The notes: generated from the sequence alone by a model not told the origin. A DNA stretch of 64,000 bases from Clostridia bacterium (GCA_017448975.1 JAFSKN010000036.1:1-64000); one strand, 5' to 3'; numbered from the stretch's first letter, positions 14,530 through 23,509 are shown. Numbers and translations are program-made.

Positions 14530-14867
14530 GTAAAGAAAAGCCTTACGAACTTTATCTCGCAACGGTACAAAATACCGGCTGGCCCATCGACGGGCACAGG
14601 CTTGTTTTCGGCAAATGGGATTATAGCCCTGAAACCTATAGCCTTATGGATTGGGGAACGGGAAAAGAAGATGAAGCCGTGATGATGACCTTCTTCCAAA
14701 CAGAGGTCGAAGCGGGATTTGAGGACGCGGACGGCCTGGAAGCGTTCAAAAAGACCTGGGAAGCCGGGGAATACGAGTGGCCCGGCGCGTTCCACCTTGA
14801 CGCGGATAAAGTGCGCGACGTGGAGAAAATCGAGAAGTCCCCTTTTGTTTTCAAGGACGTAATTTGA
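14526..14867 (+). CDS. Phage protein of unknown function
   Basis: A 113-residue protein between two DNA-modification genes, coupled at both ends by ATGA-type overlaps. The sequence (YELYLATVQNTGWPIDGHRL, YSLMDWGTGKEDEAVMMTF, then EYEWPGAFHLDADKVRDVE) is acidic with conserved aromatic residues. No motif ties it to a known family. Confidence 0.65.
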   Translation: MSKEKPYELYLATVQNTGWPIDGHRLVFGKWDYSPETYSLMDWGTGKEDEAVMMTFFQTEVEAGFEDADGLEAFKKTWEAGEYEWPGAFHLDADKVRDVEKIEKSPFVFKDVI

Positions 14868-15703
14868 GAATCGAGGGCGCAAAAGGAATGAGAGCGATAT
14901 TTCGTTATCCCGGAAGCAAATGGGGTATTGCGGACTGGATCATTCAGCATTTCCCGAATGGCTATGAGAAGATGGTATACCTGGAACCATTCGCAGGAAG
15001 CGGCGCGGTATTTTTCAATAAGCTGCCGGGAACGGTGGAAACGATCAATGACCTGGACAGCGACATCGTGAATCTGTTTCGCGTTCTGCGTGAGCAGCCG
15101 GAAAACCTTAAGCGCGTGTTGGATCTGACGCCGTACAGCCGTGAGGAATACGACAGATCCTTTGAGGACTGCGACGAACCGCTTGAAAAGGCGCGAAGGT
15201 ACATGATACGAACCACGCAGGCCATCGGCGCAAAGCTGGGGAGCAAATGCGGCTGGCGGAACCATAAGCAAATGAAAATCGGAGGAACCGCCTGTAAATG
15301 GGCTGGTATCACGGAAACCATTGACGCGGCAGCGGTCAGGCTGCGGGGCGACACCACCCATTTGGTGCAGATCGAGCATATGGACGCGCTGCGGCTGATT
15401 CAGCGGTATAACAATCGGGACGTGCTGATGTATCTTGATCCTCCCTATCTGCGGATAACGCGAAAAACCGGGCGGCTGTACAAGCACGAAATGGATATTG
15501 CCGGACAGATCGCCATGCTGGAAGCGATAAGGGACACAAAGGCCAAGGTTATTCTTTCCGGCTATGATTCTGAACTATACAACCATTACCTTGCTGATTG
15601 GAAAACGGACACGATCATAACTCACACAACGTCTGCGGAAAAGGCGGAGGAAAAAATCTGGATGAATTATGAGCCGCCAGCCGAGCAAATGAGGATGGCA
15701 TGA
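14864..15703 (+). CDS. D12-class N6-adenine DNA methyltransferase
   Basis: A 279-residue Dam-like enzyme. Motif RYPGSKWG (14-21) binds S-adenosylmethionine together with EPFAGSGAVFF (41-51); the catalytic motif IV is YLDPPYLR near 190. It should methylate adenine in a short palindrome, most likely protecting phage DNA. TTG at 14864 has AAGGA six bases upstream and overlaps the previous stop; ATG at 14888 is the alternative. The usual target for relatives is GATC, but that cannot be told from sequence. Confidence 0.93.
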   Translation: MRIEGAKGMRAIFRYPGSKWGIADWIIQHFPNGYEKMVYLEPFAGSGAVFFNKLPGTVETINDLDSDIVNLFRVLREQPENLKRVLDLTPYSREEYDRSFEDCDEPLEKARRYMIRTTQAIGAKLGSKCGWRNHKQMKIGGTACKWAGITETIDAAAVRLRGDTTHLVQIEHMDALRLIQRYNNRDVLMYLDPPYLRITRKTGRLYKHEMDIAGQIAMLEAIRDTKAKVILSGYDSELYNHYLADWKTDTIITHTTSAEKAEEKIWMNYEPPAEQMRMA

Positions 15704-15755
15704 AATAGCGATATGTTTTCTTCCAAATCATAGCAATATTGGAGGGTAAAGAACA

Positions 15756-16256
15756 ATGACTGATACGGAACAATGGCTTTCTAACGGTATGTGCGCCTTA
15801 TGCAGAAGAAAGGAATATTGCAAAAAAATATGCGGCGCAAAGAAACGGGCGAAAATCAGGTTTGAAAAAAACATCCAGGATATGATGCGGAAGAATTACC
15901 AGGATATAAATAAAAATATTCTCCGCGCCCAGGCGGCGGCAGGCGCATTTGAGCGTGTATGCAAGGCGAAAGAGATACCAGACGAAGTTGTGGCCGACGT
16001 GCTTGACCGCTGCAAAAGACTGGCCCAGGTGAGCAGCAATCCGCAATTCGCCTACATTGAAGCCCATCTTGAAAACTTGCACAAGGGGACGATGGCACCG
16101 CAGGATTTCATGACAGCGCTTGAAAACGCGAACAGGGATCAGCCATACATGGGGATTGACGGGAAACCGATAGAGGGCATGATGGCGATTGAAAGACGAT
16201 TGCAGGCGCTTGAAAATGCGTATGACGAGAACGCGGACGGGGAGGGCGAAACATGA
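15756..16256 (+). CDS. Phage protein with N-terminal Cys cluster
   Basis: A 166-residue protein starting after GGAGGGTAAAGAACA. The N terminus has MCALCRRKEYCKKICGAKKR, four cysteines that probably bind zinc, followed by a long helical region (about 30-130) and an acidic tail (ENADGEGE). The small fold plus helices suggests a DNA-associated protein, but no family is recognised. Confidence 0.65.
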   Translation: MTDTEQWLSNGMCALCRRKEYCKKICGAKKRAKIRFEKNIQDMMRKNYQDINKNILRAQAAAGAFERVCKAKEIPDEVVADVLDRCKRLAQVSSNPQFAYIEAHLENLHKGTMAPQDFMTALENANRDQPYMGIDGKPIEGMMAIERRLQALENAYDENADGEGET

Positions 16257-16558
16257 CGCAATACATCCTGTTCAGCCCGGCGCACGAAACGAAAATTCCG
16301 GGGTTTGAAAAGCCCAATGGGGAGGTAGTGCCGGAAAGAATTGTACATTGCAGGGCCAGGGGGCTTTACCGGCATAAGCGCCTGACAGACCGCAGGTATC
16401 GCAGGGAAATACCGGACTTTGACCCGGAATTAAAACTGCTGACTTGCAAAACGATTACGGCTGCCATTCGGGAACAGAAAGCGCTTGAAGCCTATTCCGG
16501 GGAAAGGTTTGAAATCCGGGCGTACAACAAAGGGGAAATAGGGGAACAGGCGCTATAA
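16253..16558 (+). CDS. Small phage protein upstream of late regulator
   Basis: A 101-residue basic protein (MTQYILFSPAHETKIPGFE, RARGLYRHKRLTDRRYRRE). It overlaps the preceding stop by 4 bp. The arginine-rich centre might bind nucleic acid. No family recognised. It precedes the ArpU/RinA-like gene and is presumably expressed with the early operon. Confidence 0.6.
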   Translation: MTQYILFSPAHETKIPGFEKPNGEVVPERIVHCRARGLYRHKRLTDRRYRREIPDFDPELKLLTCKTITAAIREQKALEAYSGERFEIRAYNKGEIGEQAL

Positions 16559-16568
16559 GGAGGACGGC

Positions 16569-17051
16569 ATGAACCAGGACGAACGAAAAACCGCAAGGGA
16601 ACCTGTGAAGATCAGAAACCGGGATATTCCTCTGCTTTCCCGCGTACTGTACATTATGCAGGGAGTGAGCGCCACGGAGCAGTTAAGGAGTTGGCAGCAG
16701 GACAGGCTATGGAACATTACCCAAAAGATAACCGGCCTGCCAGGGGGCGGCGGCGTGCCTGGGGGGTACGAAAAAAACTTCTCGGCCATCGGGGAGATAG
16801 AAGAAAAATTTGCTTCGCAATGCGAGGAATATACCCAGGAAATGCAGGAGGCGGAAGCCATTCTGAACGCGATCCAGAGCGAAACCATGCGGATTTTCGT
16901 GATAATGAAATATGTGCTGCATATGCCGGACAGACGGATCATGCGGGAATTGAACATACGGCGGTGGAAACTTGACAAAATGAGCAGGGCCATCGAAGAA
17001 GCGGAGAGCATGGACAAAGTTGTTTGGAATGAGCGCTATGCTTTGAAGTAA
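16569..17051 (+). CDS. ArpU/RinA-like late transcription regulator
   Basis: A 160-residue protein ending the early operon. The N terminus is helical; the C-terminal half (about 100-150) reads ETMRIFVIMKYVLHMPDRRIMRELNIRRWKL in pieces consistent with a sigma-region-4-like helix-turn-helix, the hallmark of ArpU/RinA phage activators of late genes. Its position directly before the packaging operon and next to paired direct repeats and an extended -10 promoter (17054-17134) supports that role. A Gly-rich stretch near 57-66 separates the halves. Confidence 0.7.
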   Translation: MNQDERKTAREPVKIRNRDIPLLSRVLYIMQGVSATEQLRSWQQDRLWNITQKITGLPGGGGVPGGYEKNFSAIGEIEEKFASQCEEYTQEMQEAEAILNAIQSETMRIFVIMKYVLHMPDRRIMRELNIRRWKLDKMSRAIEEAESMDKVVWNERYALK

Positions 17052-17053
17052 AA

Positions 17054-17134
17054 AACAGCAAGAACAGCACGCGCTATTACAAAAACACTAAATTTCCAAA
17101 AACAGCACAAACAGCACACAATCCGTGCTATACT
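17054..17134 (+). promoter_or_regulatory. Late promoter with paired activator repeats
   Basis: AACAGCA occurs at 17054, 17063, 17101 and 17110: two pairs, each with 9-bp period, 47 bp apart. The second pair lies just upstream of an extended -10, TGCTATACT (TATACT at 17129-17134), with no good -35 box. This is the form expected for a promoter that needs the adjacent activator to start late transcription. Confidence 0.65.
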
Positions 17135-17420
17135 GTATCATCGGAAGAAATGGACGAATGGAAAGCCGCTGGCGCACGCTGGCGGCTTTCTTTCGCATCG
17201 CGTTCCTCTCATGAGGGAGGAACGCTCCTTTCATTGAGCGTTTTTATTTGACAACGCGGCGCAAACCCGCAAGGGGTTTACGCCTATTGGGACAGCAGTG
17301 GGCGGCGTGGGCGTAGTGAGAAGCGCCTATGTTACGCGGGATAAAGGGGCGCGGTTTGCTCATAGGCCGCGCCCGCCTCCTACCGTTGGCGGGGGCGGAA
17401 GGAAGAAGGGCGGTGAAAGC
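17135..17420 (+). other. Late leader region, possible cos neighbourhood
   Basis: About 290 bp without a credible gene between the late promoter and the first late gene. It holds three hairpins (17161-17190, 17202-17222, 17221-17242) and the GC-rich stretch 17250-17400. Lambda-type terminases usually have their cos site close upstream, so cos may lie here; no specific cut site was recognised. Confidence 0.5.
17221..17249 (+). terminator. Intrinsic terminator in the late leader
   Basis: AACGCTC pairs with GAGCGTT over an 8-nt loop and runs into TTTATTT. It lies about 90 bp after the late promoter, so late transcription must either read through (antitermination) or this ends a short leader RNA. 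A 9-bp hairpin (17161-17169 with 17182-17190) precedes it. Confidence 0.7.
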
Positions 17421-18020
17421 ATGGCGCGTTCGTTCTTAGGCGGCGGGTCGTATCTGGATGTGGACATGAGCGAAGTGCAGAAAACGATTGATCTTCTGCG
17501 CGGCACCATGAAACGCGAGCAGTTTGAAAGGCTGCTTCACAGAACCTTCAACGAGGTTGGCAATAGAAGCAGAACCATCATTGCCAGGGAGGTTGTACAG
17601 GATTACGCCGTAACGAGCGCGTGGGTAAGAAGCCAGGTGGGACGGTATAACCTAACCATGGGCGGCGTTTCGGGCGTGACCTGCACCATCCCGATCAGAG
17701 GGCATAAGGGAACTATTGGCGGACGATTCGGCGCAACGTGGCAGCGGTACGGCGACCTGCGGGCCAACATCGTGAGAAGCGGAACCAGCACCCTTCCCCA
17801 CGTCATGAAAAACCAGGGCGGAAACCCGCCGTTCATGGCCCGAGGCGTGGCCTTTACCAGAAGGACAAAGCAAAGGCTTCCTATCGTGCGCGTGGTGGGC
17901 CTGGGCGTGCCGCAAATGCCGCTGAACCGAAGCGGGGGCAGGGTACAGGATGAAATCCTTGACCTTGCCGGGAGGCGGCTTGAACACAATTTTCTGTATA
18001 TGTTCGGGAGCGGGCGATAA
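17421..18020 (+). CDS. Minor tail protein Z-like protein
   Basis: A 199-residue protein resembling the GPZ/minor tail protein Z group: FERLLHRTFNEVGNRSRTII, then VVQDYAVTSAWVRSQVGRY (an amphipathic helical repeat seen in these proteins), and a beta-rich C terminus. In lambda, gpZ acts in tail completion; here the gene lies before the terminase, an unusual place. The start at 17421 follows GGCGGTGAAAGC. It is the first gene of the late operon. Confidence 0.55.
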   Translation: MARSFLGGGSYLDVDMSEVQKTIDLLRGTMKREQFERLLHRTFNEVGNRSRTIIAREVVQDYAVTSAWVRSQVGRYNLTMGGVSGVTCTIPIRGHKGTIGGRFGATWQRYGDLRANIVRSGTSTLPHVMKNQGGNPPFMARGVAFTRRTKQRLPIVRVVGLGVPQMPLNRSGGRVQDEILDLAGRRLEHNFLYMFGSGR

Positions 18021-18022
18021 CC

Positions 18023-18544
18023 ATGCGGCCCGCTATGACGAAAAAGGAACTGGCAAGCGTGGCTGGGTACAGCTACCGCAGGCTGCACGACATTGACATG
18101 GACTTGCCAAGGGAACAAAAACTGTTTGTAAGAAGCGAGGAAGACGAAAAGAAATACGACCTCGCTCTTTTTGTGCAAAGATGGGTGGCCTACAACAAAC
18201 AGGCCACCGAAGAAGAAAGCGCGGAATTGTCGGTAGTAAAGGCACAGCATGAGCGGGTGAAGATGGAAAAGACGGAACTGGAAGTAGCCCGCATAAAAGG
18301 CGAATCTGTGGAGATACAAGCGGTTCATCAGCTTTGGAGCAATATAGCAAGCGTAGTACGCGGGCGGCTTGTGAACCTGCCGCGAAAGCTGGCCCCCGTG
18401 CTGGTGATGATAGACAATCCTGACAGGATTGAGGAAATCATTGACCGGGACGTAAGGGACGCGCTGAACATGATCGCCAATACACCGCTGCCAGGAGAGG
18501 AGAATTACATACCGGCAACCGATGACGAGGAAGATGCGGAGTGA
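18023..18544 (+). CDS. Terminase small subunit, Nu1-like
   Basis: A 173-residue DNA-packaging subunit. N-terminal KKELASVAGYSYRRLHDID is the winged-helix DNA-binding part; a helical dimerisation stretch follows (ELSVVKAQHERVKMEKTEL), and the acidic C terminus would contact the large subunit, as in lambda Nu1. It should bind the cos region and direct the large subunit to it. It overlaps the large-subunit start by 4 bp. Confidence 0.85.
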   Translation: MRPAMTKKELASVAGYSYRRLHDIDMDLPREQKLFVRSEEDEKKYDLALFVQRWVAYNKQATEEESAELSVVKAQHERVKMEKTELEVARIKGESVEIQAVHQLWSNIASVVRGRLVNLPRKLAPVLVMIDNPDRIEEIIDRDVRDALNMIANTPLPGEENYIPATDDEEDAE

Positions 18545-20382
18545 ATTTAGCCGAACTTGGCCGGAAAACGCTGGAATTGTTTCGCCCACCCAGCGACGAA
18601 AGCGTGAGCGAATGGGCGGATCATAACCGAATCATCGTAGGGAAAAGCGCCCCGGAACCTGGCCCGTGGCATACGGACAGAGCGCCGTACCAACGGGAGA
18701 TCATGGATTCGTTTTCCAGGCGCGGGATTCACGATATTGTGGTCATGAGCAGCGCACAGGTTGGCAAGACCGACATGATGCTGAACATGATCGGACGCAT
18801 GATCGACCTTGACCCAGGCCCTTCATTGCTGGTTTTCCCCGCCGAGGATGATACGGACAATTTCTCCAAGGAGCGCCTGTCCCCCACCATCGAAGCGACG
18901 CCGGTACTGCGGGAAAAGGTGTTCGGCGGAAGCGGAAGCACCATCCGTCAGAAGAATTTCCCTGGCGGCTTCCTGAGCATGACGGGCGCAATCAGCCCCG
19001 GAGGGCTGAAAAGCAGGCCCATTCAAAACCTGTTCTGCGACGAAGTGGACGGCTATCCAGCCAGCGCCGGTGTGGAGGGCGACCCCCTTTCCCTGGCGAA
19101 AAAGCGCACGCAAAACTTCGCTTTCGCAAAGCGCGTGTTCACCAGCACGCCCACCGTGAAGCAGACCAGCCGCATCTACAAGGAATTTTTGCGCGGGACG
19201 CAGGAGGAATGGGAAATCCAATGCGCCCATTGCGGCGAGTACAGCCAGATTGTTTTTGACGATATACGCTTCACCAAGACGGTGACGGCGGATATTAACG
19301 GCAATAAGGAATATGAGGTTACGGACGCGGTATGGCGCTGCCCCAACTGCCAGAAAACCATGCAGGAGCATGAGGCGAAACGCGCACCCGCAAAGTGGGT
19401 GGCGTATAACCCCAAGGCGCTGCAACGGGGCGTCCGATCCTTTCACCTGAACGCTTTCGTTTCCCCCTGGAGCAGTTGGAAGGAACTGTGCAAAAAATTT
19501 CTGGACAGCAAAGACGACCCGGAAATGCTGAAAACCTTCTACAACCTGGAACTGGGGCTGCCCTTCGAGCATAAGGAAGCGACGGCGGTGCCGGATCAGC
19601 TTTACGCGAGGCGGGAGCATTACGAGGCCGAAATCCCTGACGGGGTGCTGGTGCTGACCATGGGGATTGACACCCAGGACAACCGCCTGGAATACGAGGT
19701 GCGCGGCTGGGGCCGGGAGGAAGAAAGCTGGGGCATCCAATACGGCGTGATCCCCGGAAGGGCGGACGAGGAAAGCACCTGGGAAGCGCTGGACGAAGTG
19801 CTTGACCGGGAGTGGAAACTAAAGAACGGGCGAAAGCTGAAACTGTCCGCCGCGTTTATGGACGCAGGCGGACACTTCTATGACGCGGTGACGGAGCATT
19901 GCGCCGCCCGCCGCCTGAAACGCCTATACCCCATTCGCGGCGACAACAAGGACGACGGCCCACTGATGCACAAAGCCAAGAAAACCAAGAACGGGCTGAC
20001 CGCCTTTTTCCTCAATGTGTATGTGGGGAAAAGGGCGATCCTTTATAACGCTGGCGTACCCATTCCAGGGCCGCGCTATATGCACTTCCCGGACAACGAG
20101 AACGCGGGCTACGACGAATTTTATTTTCGCGGGCTGATCTCCGAAATGGTGAAGCCTGTGAAAAAGCGCGGGGTTTATGTGGAGGAATGGACAAAAATCT
20201 ATGAGCGAAACGAACCGCTGGACTGCTGCAATTACGCCCGATGCGCTTTCAAGGGATTGAAAAGCATTGACCTGGACGCACGGGAAGAAAGGCTATACGG
20301 CAGCGTAAAGATCAAGCCAGCCGACACAAACGGAGGGATCAAGAAACCCAAGGGCCTGATTTCAGGCGGCATCAAAGTGTGA
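18541..20382 (+). CDS. Terminase large subunit, GpA family
   Basis: A 613-residue lambda GpA-type packaging ATPase and nuclease with GTG start. The ATPase P-loop is SAQVGKTDMM (71-80); the conserved GALKSRPI-like segment reads SPGGLKSRPI with acidic NLFCDEVDGYP (Walker B region). A CxxC zinc ribbon (CAHCGEY and CPNCQKT) sits mid-protein, and the nuclease part contains MGIDTQDNRLEYEV and FMDAGGHF. It cuts concatemers at cos and drives DNA into the prohead. Confidence 0.96.
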   Translation: MNLAELGRKTLELFRPPSDESVSEWADHNRIIVGKSAPEPGPWHTDRAPYQREIMDSFSRRGIHDIVVMSSAQVGKTDMMLNMIGRMIDLDPGPSLLVFPAEDDTDNFSKERLSPTIEATPVLREKVFGGSGSTIRQKNFPGGFLSMTGAISPGGLKSRPIQNLFCDEVDGYPASAGVEGDPLSLAKKRTQNFAFAKRVFTSTPTVKQTSRIYKEFLRGTQEEWEIQCAHCGEYSQIVFDDIRFTKTVTADINGNKEYEVTDAVWRCPNCQKTMQEHEAKRAPAKWVAYNPKALQRGVRSFHLNAFVSPWSSWKELCKKFLDSKDDPEMLKTFYNLELGLPFEHKEATAVPDQLYARREHYEAEIPDGVLVLTMGIDTQDNRLEYEVRGWGREEESWGIQYGVIPGRADEESTWEALDEVLDREWKLKNGRKLKLSAAFMDAGGHFYDAVTEHCAARRLKRLYPIRGDNKDDGPLMHKAKKTKNGLTAFFLNVYVGKRAILYNAGVPIPGPRYMHFPDNENAGYDEFYFRGLISEMVKPVKKRGVYVEEWTKIYERNEPLDCCNYARCAFKGLKSIDLDAREERLYGSVKIKPADTNGGIKKPKGLISGGIKV

Positions 20383-20407
20383 AGACGGAGGATAAGGAGG
20401 CGGCGAG

Positions 20408-20668
20408 ATGGCATACAGGAACGGGAAATATTATAACGCCGCATACTCGTATGAGGAAGCGAAGCTATACCTGACCCAATACAAGGAAGCGCTGACGGCC
20501 TTGGTGGACGGACAGGCGAAGGAATATACCATCGGCAGCCGGAGCGTGACGCTGCTTGACCTGGAAGACATCGAACGGATGATTGACAAATTCGCCGCCA
20601 TTGTGGAGAAATACGAAACCAATACGCGCCCTCCCCGCAATGTGTCGGTTGTGTTCCGCGATATGTAA
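20408..20668 (+). CDS. gpW/DUF6148-like head protein
   Basis: An 86-residue protein between terminase and portal, as lambda W. The sequence ALTALVDGQAKEYTIGSRSV with TLLDLEDIERMIDKF matches the small head-joining group (DUF6148/gpW): a short helix, a strand reading YTIGSR and a helix. It likely seals the head after packaging so the tail can attach. RBS is GGAGG at 20394-20398. Confidence 0.75.
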   Translation: MAYRNGKYYNAAYSYEEAKLYLTQYKEALTALVDGQAKEYTIGSRSVTLLDLEDIERMIDKFAAIVEKYETNTRPPRNVSVVFRDM

Positions 20669-20683
20669 AGGGAGGGATAGGAC

Positions 20684-22327
20684 GTGGCGGAAAGAAAGAA
20701 ATCCCGGACGATTATTCCCATGCGCTTTACGGAGCGCCTAACCAGCGTATTCCAGCCGGAAAAAGGCATGAGGATGTACCTGGACAGGGTGGAGGGCGAA
20801 AAGCGGGAGAGGAAACGGGAACTGCTGGAGGCGGCGAAGACCGCCAGGGCCAGCGGATATTATTATAACGGGGCCAGCAAAACCAAAAACAGCCTGATTG
20901 GATGGATCACAGGCGGGGGCAGCGCGGAGGATGATATTGACCTGCAAGGCTCCACTCTCCGCATCCGATCCCGCGATCTGTACACAGCCGGAGGGTTGGG
21001 ACGCGGCGCGCCGGAAACGATGGTAACAAACGTGGTGGGCTGGGGAATCCGGCCCAAGCCCAAGATTGACGCTGACCTGCTGGGAATGAGCGAAGAAGCC
21101 GCGGCGGAATGGCAGCGCATTGCCCTGCGGGAATTTAATCTTTGGGCCAAAACCAGCATGTGCGACGCAAGCAGGCAAAATACGTTTTGGGAAATGCAGG
21201 AATTGGCTTTCCGCAGTATGCTCATGAGCGGGGATGTGTTCGCCCTGTTCGGGCAGAAGCCGAACCCGCGCAACCCTTACCAGCTTGTGATCCGCCTGCT
21301 GGAAGCTGACCGCATCTGCACGCCGGAAAGCACGGGCGGCAGCGAAATGAAAAACACGGACAGCGGCGGGCGCATTGTGGACGGCGTGGAACTGAACAAA
21401 GAGGGCGAAGTAATCAAATACCACATTGCCACCTACCACCCGCTGGCCGACGAAACGCCGGAGGAAATCACCTGGGAAGAAATTGAAGCCTTTGGCGCGG
21501 ACACGGGTATGCCGAACATCCTGCACATTATGACCGTGGAACGCCCGGAGCAGCACAGGGGTATCCCTTTTATCTCGGCCATGATCGTGCAGATCAAGCA
21601 GCTTGACCGATACCTTGACGCGGAACTGGCCGCAAGCCTGGTGGCCGCGATGCTGACGGTGTTCATCATGAACGACGGGACGGACGATGACGGCTATGAC
21701 AGCATCAACGACGGGATTCAGGATGAAGACAAGGTAACGAATGACAGCATGAAGATTGAGCTTGGGAACGGCAATATTTACGAAATGCCGCCCGGAAAGC
21801 ACATTGAAAAGGTGGGAGAAAACAGAGCGCCTACCGCCTTTGACAGCTTCGTGCAGCAGGTGATTACCATGATCGGCAGCAGCAGGGGCATCCCTTATGA
21901 GGTATTGATGCACCGATACGACAGCAACTATACCGCGTCGCGCTCCGCCATGCTGGACTTCTGGAAAGAAGTGCGCCGTTACCGCCAGCACTTTACCCAA
22001 CGATTTAATCAACCCATCTACGAACAATGGCTTGCCGAAGCCGTGGCCCTGGGGCGCATTGACGCTCCGGGGTTTTTTGATGATCCAGCCGTCCGGGACG
22101 CATGGTGCGGTTGCCAGTGGATCGGCACCAGCCAGGGCCATGTACAGCCGGTTCAGGAAGCGAACGCAGCAAGGATTCGGATGGAAAACGGCATTTCCAC
22201 CGGCGAACAGGAAGCTATGGAATACAACGGCAGCGACTTCATGGAGAATCTGGCCCAGCGCAAACGCGAACTGAAAGCCATGGCGGAAGCGACAGCAGAA
22301 GAAAGGACGGATGAAAATGCCCAATAA
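20684..22327 (+). CDS. Portal protein, lambda gpB family
   Basis: A 547-residue portal with GTG start after GGGAGGG. Conserved lambda-portal traits: RELLEAAKTARASGYYYNGA near the N terminus, RSRDLYTAGGLGRGAPE, MVTNVVGWGI, SGDVFALFG, and LPQHTGPF-type QHRGIPFISAMIVQIKQLDRYL segments with a helical C terminus rich in Glu. Twelve copies form the ring through which DNA enters the head and to which connector proteins bind. The next gene overlaps its end by 17 bp. Confidence 0.95.
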   Translation: MAERKKSRTIIPMRFTERLTSVFQPEKGMRMYLDRVEGEKRERKRELLEAAKTARASGYYYNGASKTKNSLIGWITGGGSAEDDIDLQGSTLRIRSRDLYTAGGLGRGAPETMVTNVVGWGIRPKPKIDADLLGMSEEAAAEWQRIALREFNLWAKTSMCDASRQNTFWEMQELAFRSMLMSGDVFALFGQKPNPRNPYQLVIRLLEADRICTPESTGGSEMKNTDSGGRIVDGVELNKEGEVIKYHIATYHPLADETPEEITWEEIEAFGADTGMPNILHIMTVERPEQHRGIPFISAMIVQIKQLDRYLDAELAASLVAAMLTVFIMNDGTDDDGYDSINDGIQDEDKVTNDSMKIELGNGNIYEMPPGKHIEKVGENRAPTAFDSFVQQVITMIGSSRGIPYEVLMHRYDSNYTASRSAMLDFWKEVRRYRQHFTQRFNQPIYEQWLAEAVALGRIDAPGFFDDPAVRDAWCGCQWIGTSQGHVQPVQEANAARIRMENGISTGEQEAMEYNGSDFMENLAQRKRELKAMAEATAEERTDENAQ

Positions 22328-23489
22328 GCGATTCGCGCTGAAATACAACGTGAACGCCCTGGATGAAAACCGGGGCGAAATCATGATCTATTCCGACATT
22401 TCCTCTTACAGTTGGGGCGATTATGAATCGGTAACGAGCAGGGACTTCGACAGGAAGCTTAAAGACCTGGGCGACGTGGACGAGATCACCATCCGCATCA
22501 ACAGCCCAGGCGGGGCGGTGAACGAAGCCGTAGCCATCCGCACGGCGCTGATGAAGCACCAGGCGAAAAAGACCATTGACATTGAGGGCGAATGTTGCTC
22601 CGCCGCCACGATCATTGCCTGCCTGCCGGGGGCGCGTGTGCGCATGGCAAAGGGCGGGGATTACATGATTCACCGCGCTTCCTGGGTTGCCTGGGGACAC
22701 GCTGACGCGATGCTTGCGGCCTACCAGAGCCTAACCAACACGGACAATGATCTGGCCGATATATACGCGGAGCGCACCGGCATGACGAAAGAAAAGTGCA
22801 TGGAGCTGATGACCGCCGAAACGTGGTACAGCGCGGAAACCGCCATGGAAGCGGGCTTTGTGGATGAAATCATCGAGGCGGAAGAAACGGAGCCGATTGT
22901 GGCCTGCGCCTTTGGCCGGGAAGAAGCCGACGCGCTCATGCGGGCGTGCTACACCCACGCGCCGGAAAGCGCGATCAAGAACGCCTGCGCGAAAAAAACG
23001 GAAGCGCAGGATCATCAATCTGTCAGTAACGAGCAATCGGCAGTTGCCGCCGAGGACTCGACTGAAAATAAAAACGAGGGAGTGACTACTGTGGATGTGA
23101 AAGAAGCAACTGCCGAACAGCTTCAGACGGAAAACCCGGAACTGATGCAGACCATTACCCAGCAGGCCGTAGCCGCCGAGCGCGAGCGGATGCAGAAGAT
23201 CGACAAACTGACGCCCAAGGGCGCTAAGTTTGCTGAAATGGCAAAGAAAGCCAAGGCGGACGGCACCAGTGTACAAGACTACCTGGAAATGGTGATCGAG
23301 GCACAGGAAAAAGCTGGCGCTGATTTCCTGGAAGCCAGAACCAAGGAAACCGCCAACGCGGGGAACGTAGGCGGCGGCGACGCCAAAGACAACGACGGGG
23401 ACAATTCGGAAGCCAAGAGCGACAAGCTGGCAAAGGAAATCGCCGACCTTGCCAACGGCATGAAGGCAACCGACAGCAGCCTCGCCTGA
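22311..23489 (+). CDS. Clp-type prohead protease with scaffold domain
   Basis: A 392-residue protein combining a ClpP/SppA-fold protease (S14/S49-like, lambda gpC type) with a C-terminal scaffold. INSPGGAVNEA (64-74) is the oxyanion loop, Ser97 in CCSAATIIA is the nucleophile and His121 in YMIHRASW the general base. From about 260 the chain is charged and helical, typical of capsid scaffold that the protease later removes. The ATG at 22311 overlaps the portal gene; ATG 22317 has better spacing to AAAGGA. Confidence 0.9.
   Translation: MKMPNKRFALKYNVNALDENRGEIMIYSDISSYSWGDYESVTSRDFDRKLKDLGDVDEITIRINSPGGAVNEAVAIRTALMKHQAKKTIDIEGECCSAATIIACLPGARVRMAKGGDYMIHRASWVAWGHADAMLAAYQSLTNTDNDLADIYAERTGMTKEKCMELMTAETWYSAETAMEAGFVDEIIEAEETEPIVACAFGREEADALMRACYTHAPESAIKNACAKKTEAQDHQSVSNEQSAVAAEDSTENKNEGVTTVDVKEATAEQLQTENPELMQTITQQAVAAERERMQKIDKLTPKGAKFAEMAKKAKADGTSVQDYLEMVIEAQEKAGADFLEARTKETANAGNVGGGDAKDNDGDNSEAKSDKLAKEIADLANGMKATDSSLA
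23091..23489 (+). CDS. Nested scaffold protein (internal start)
   Basis: Within the protease gene, GAGGGAG (23076-23082) stands 8 bases before an in-frame GTG at 23091. Translation there would give a 132-residue protein equal to the C-terminal scaffold part (VDVKEATAEQLQTEN onward). This copies the lambda C/Nu3 arrangement, in which the scaffold is made separately from the 3' end of the protease gene. Confidence 0.5.
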   Translation: MDVKEATAEQLQTENPELMQTITQQAVAAERERMQKIDKLTPKGAKFAEMAKKAKADGTSVQDYLEMVIEAQEKAGADFLEARTKETANAGNVGGGDAKDNDGDNSEAKSDKLAKEIADLANGMKATDSSLA

Positions 23490-23509
23490 CATGACGGGAG
23501 GGAAACGAA

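Noticed and set aside
14062..15703. Restriction-modification system from HNH plus D12 methylase
   Set aside because: The HNH protein is short with no recognition domain, and phage methylases are common without a cognate nuclease.
17135..17420. Specific cos cleavage site
   Set aside because: Position is plausible for a lambda-type terminase but no convincing cut-site symmetry could be picked out by eye.
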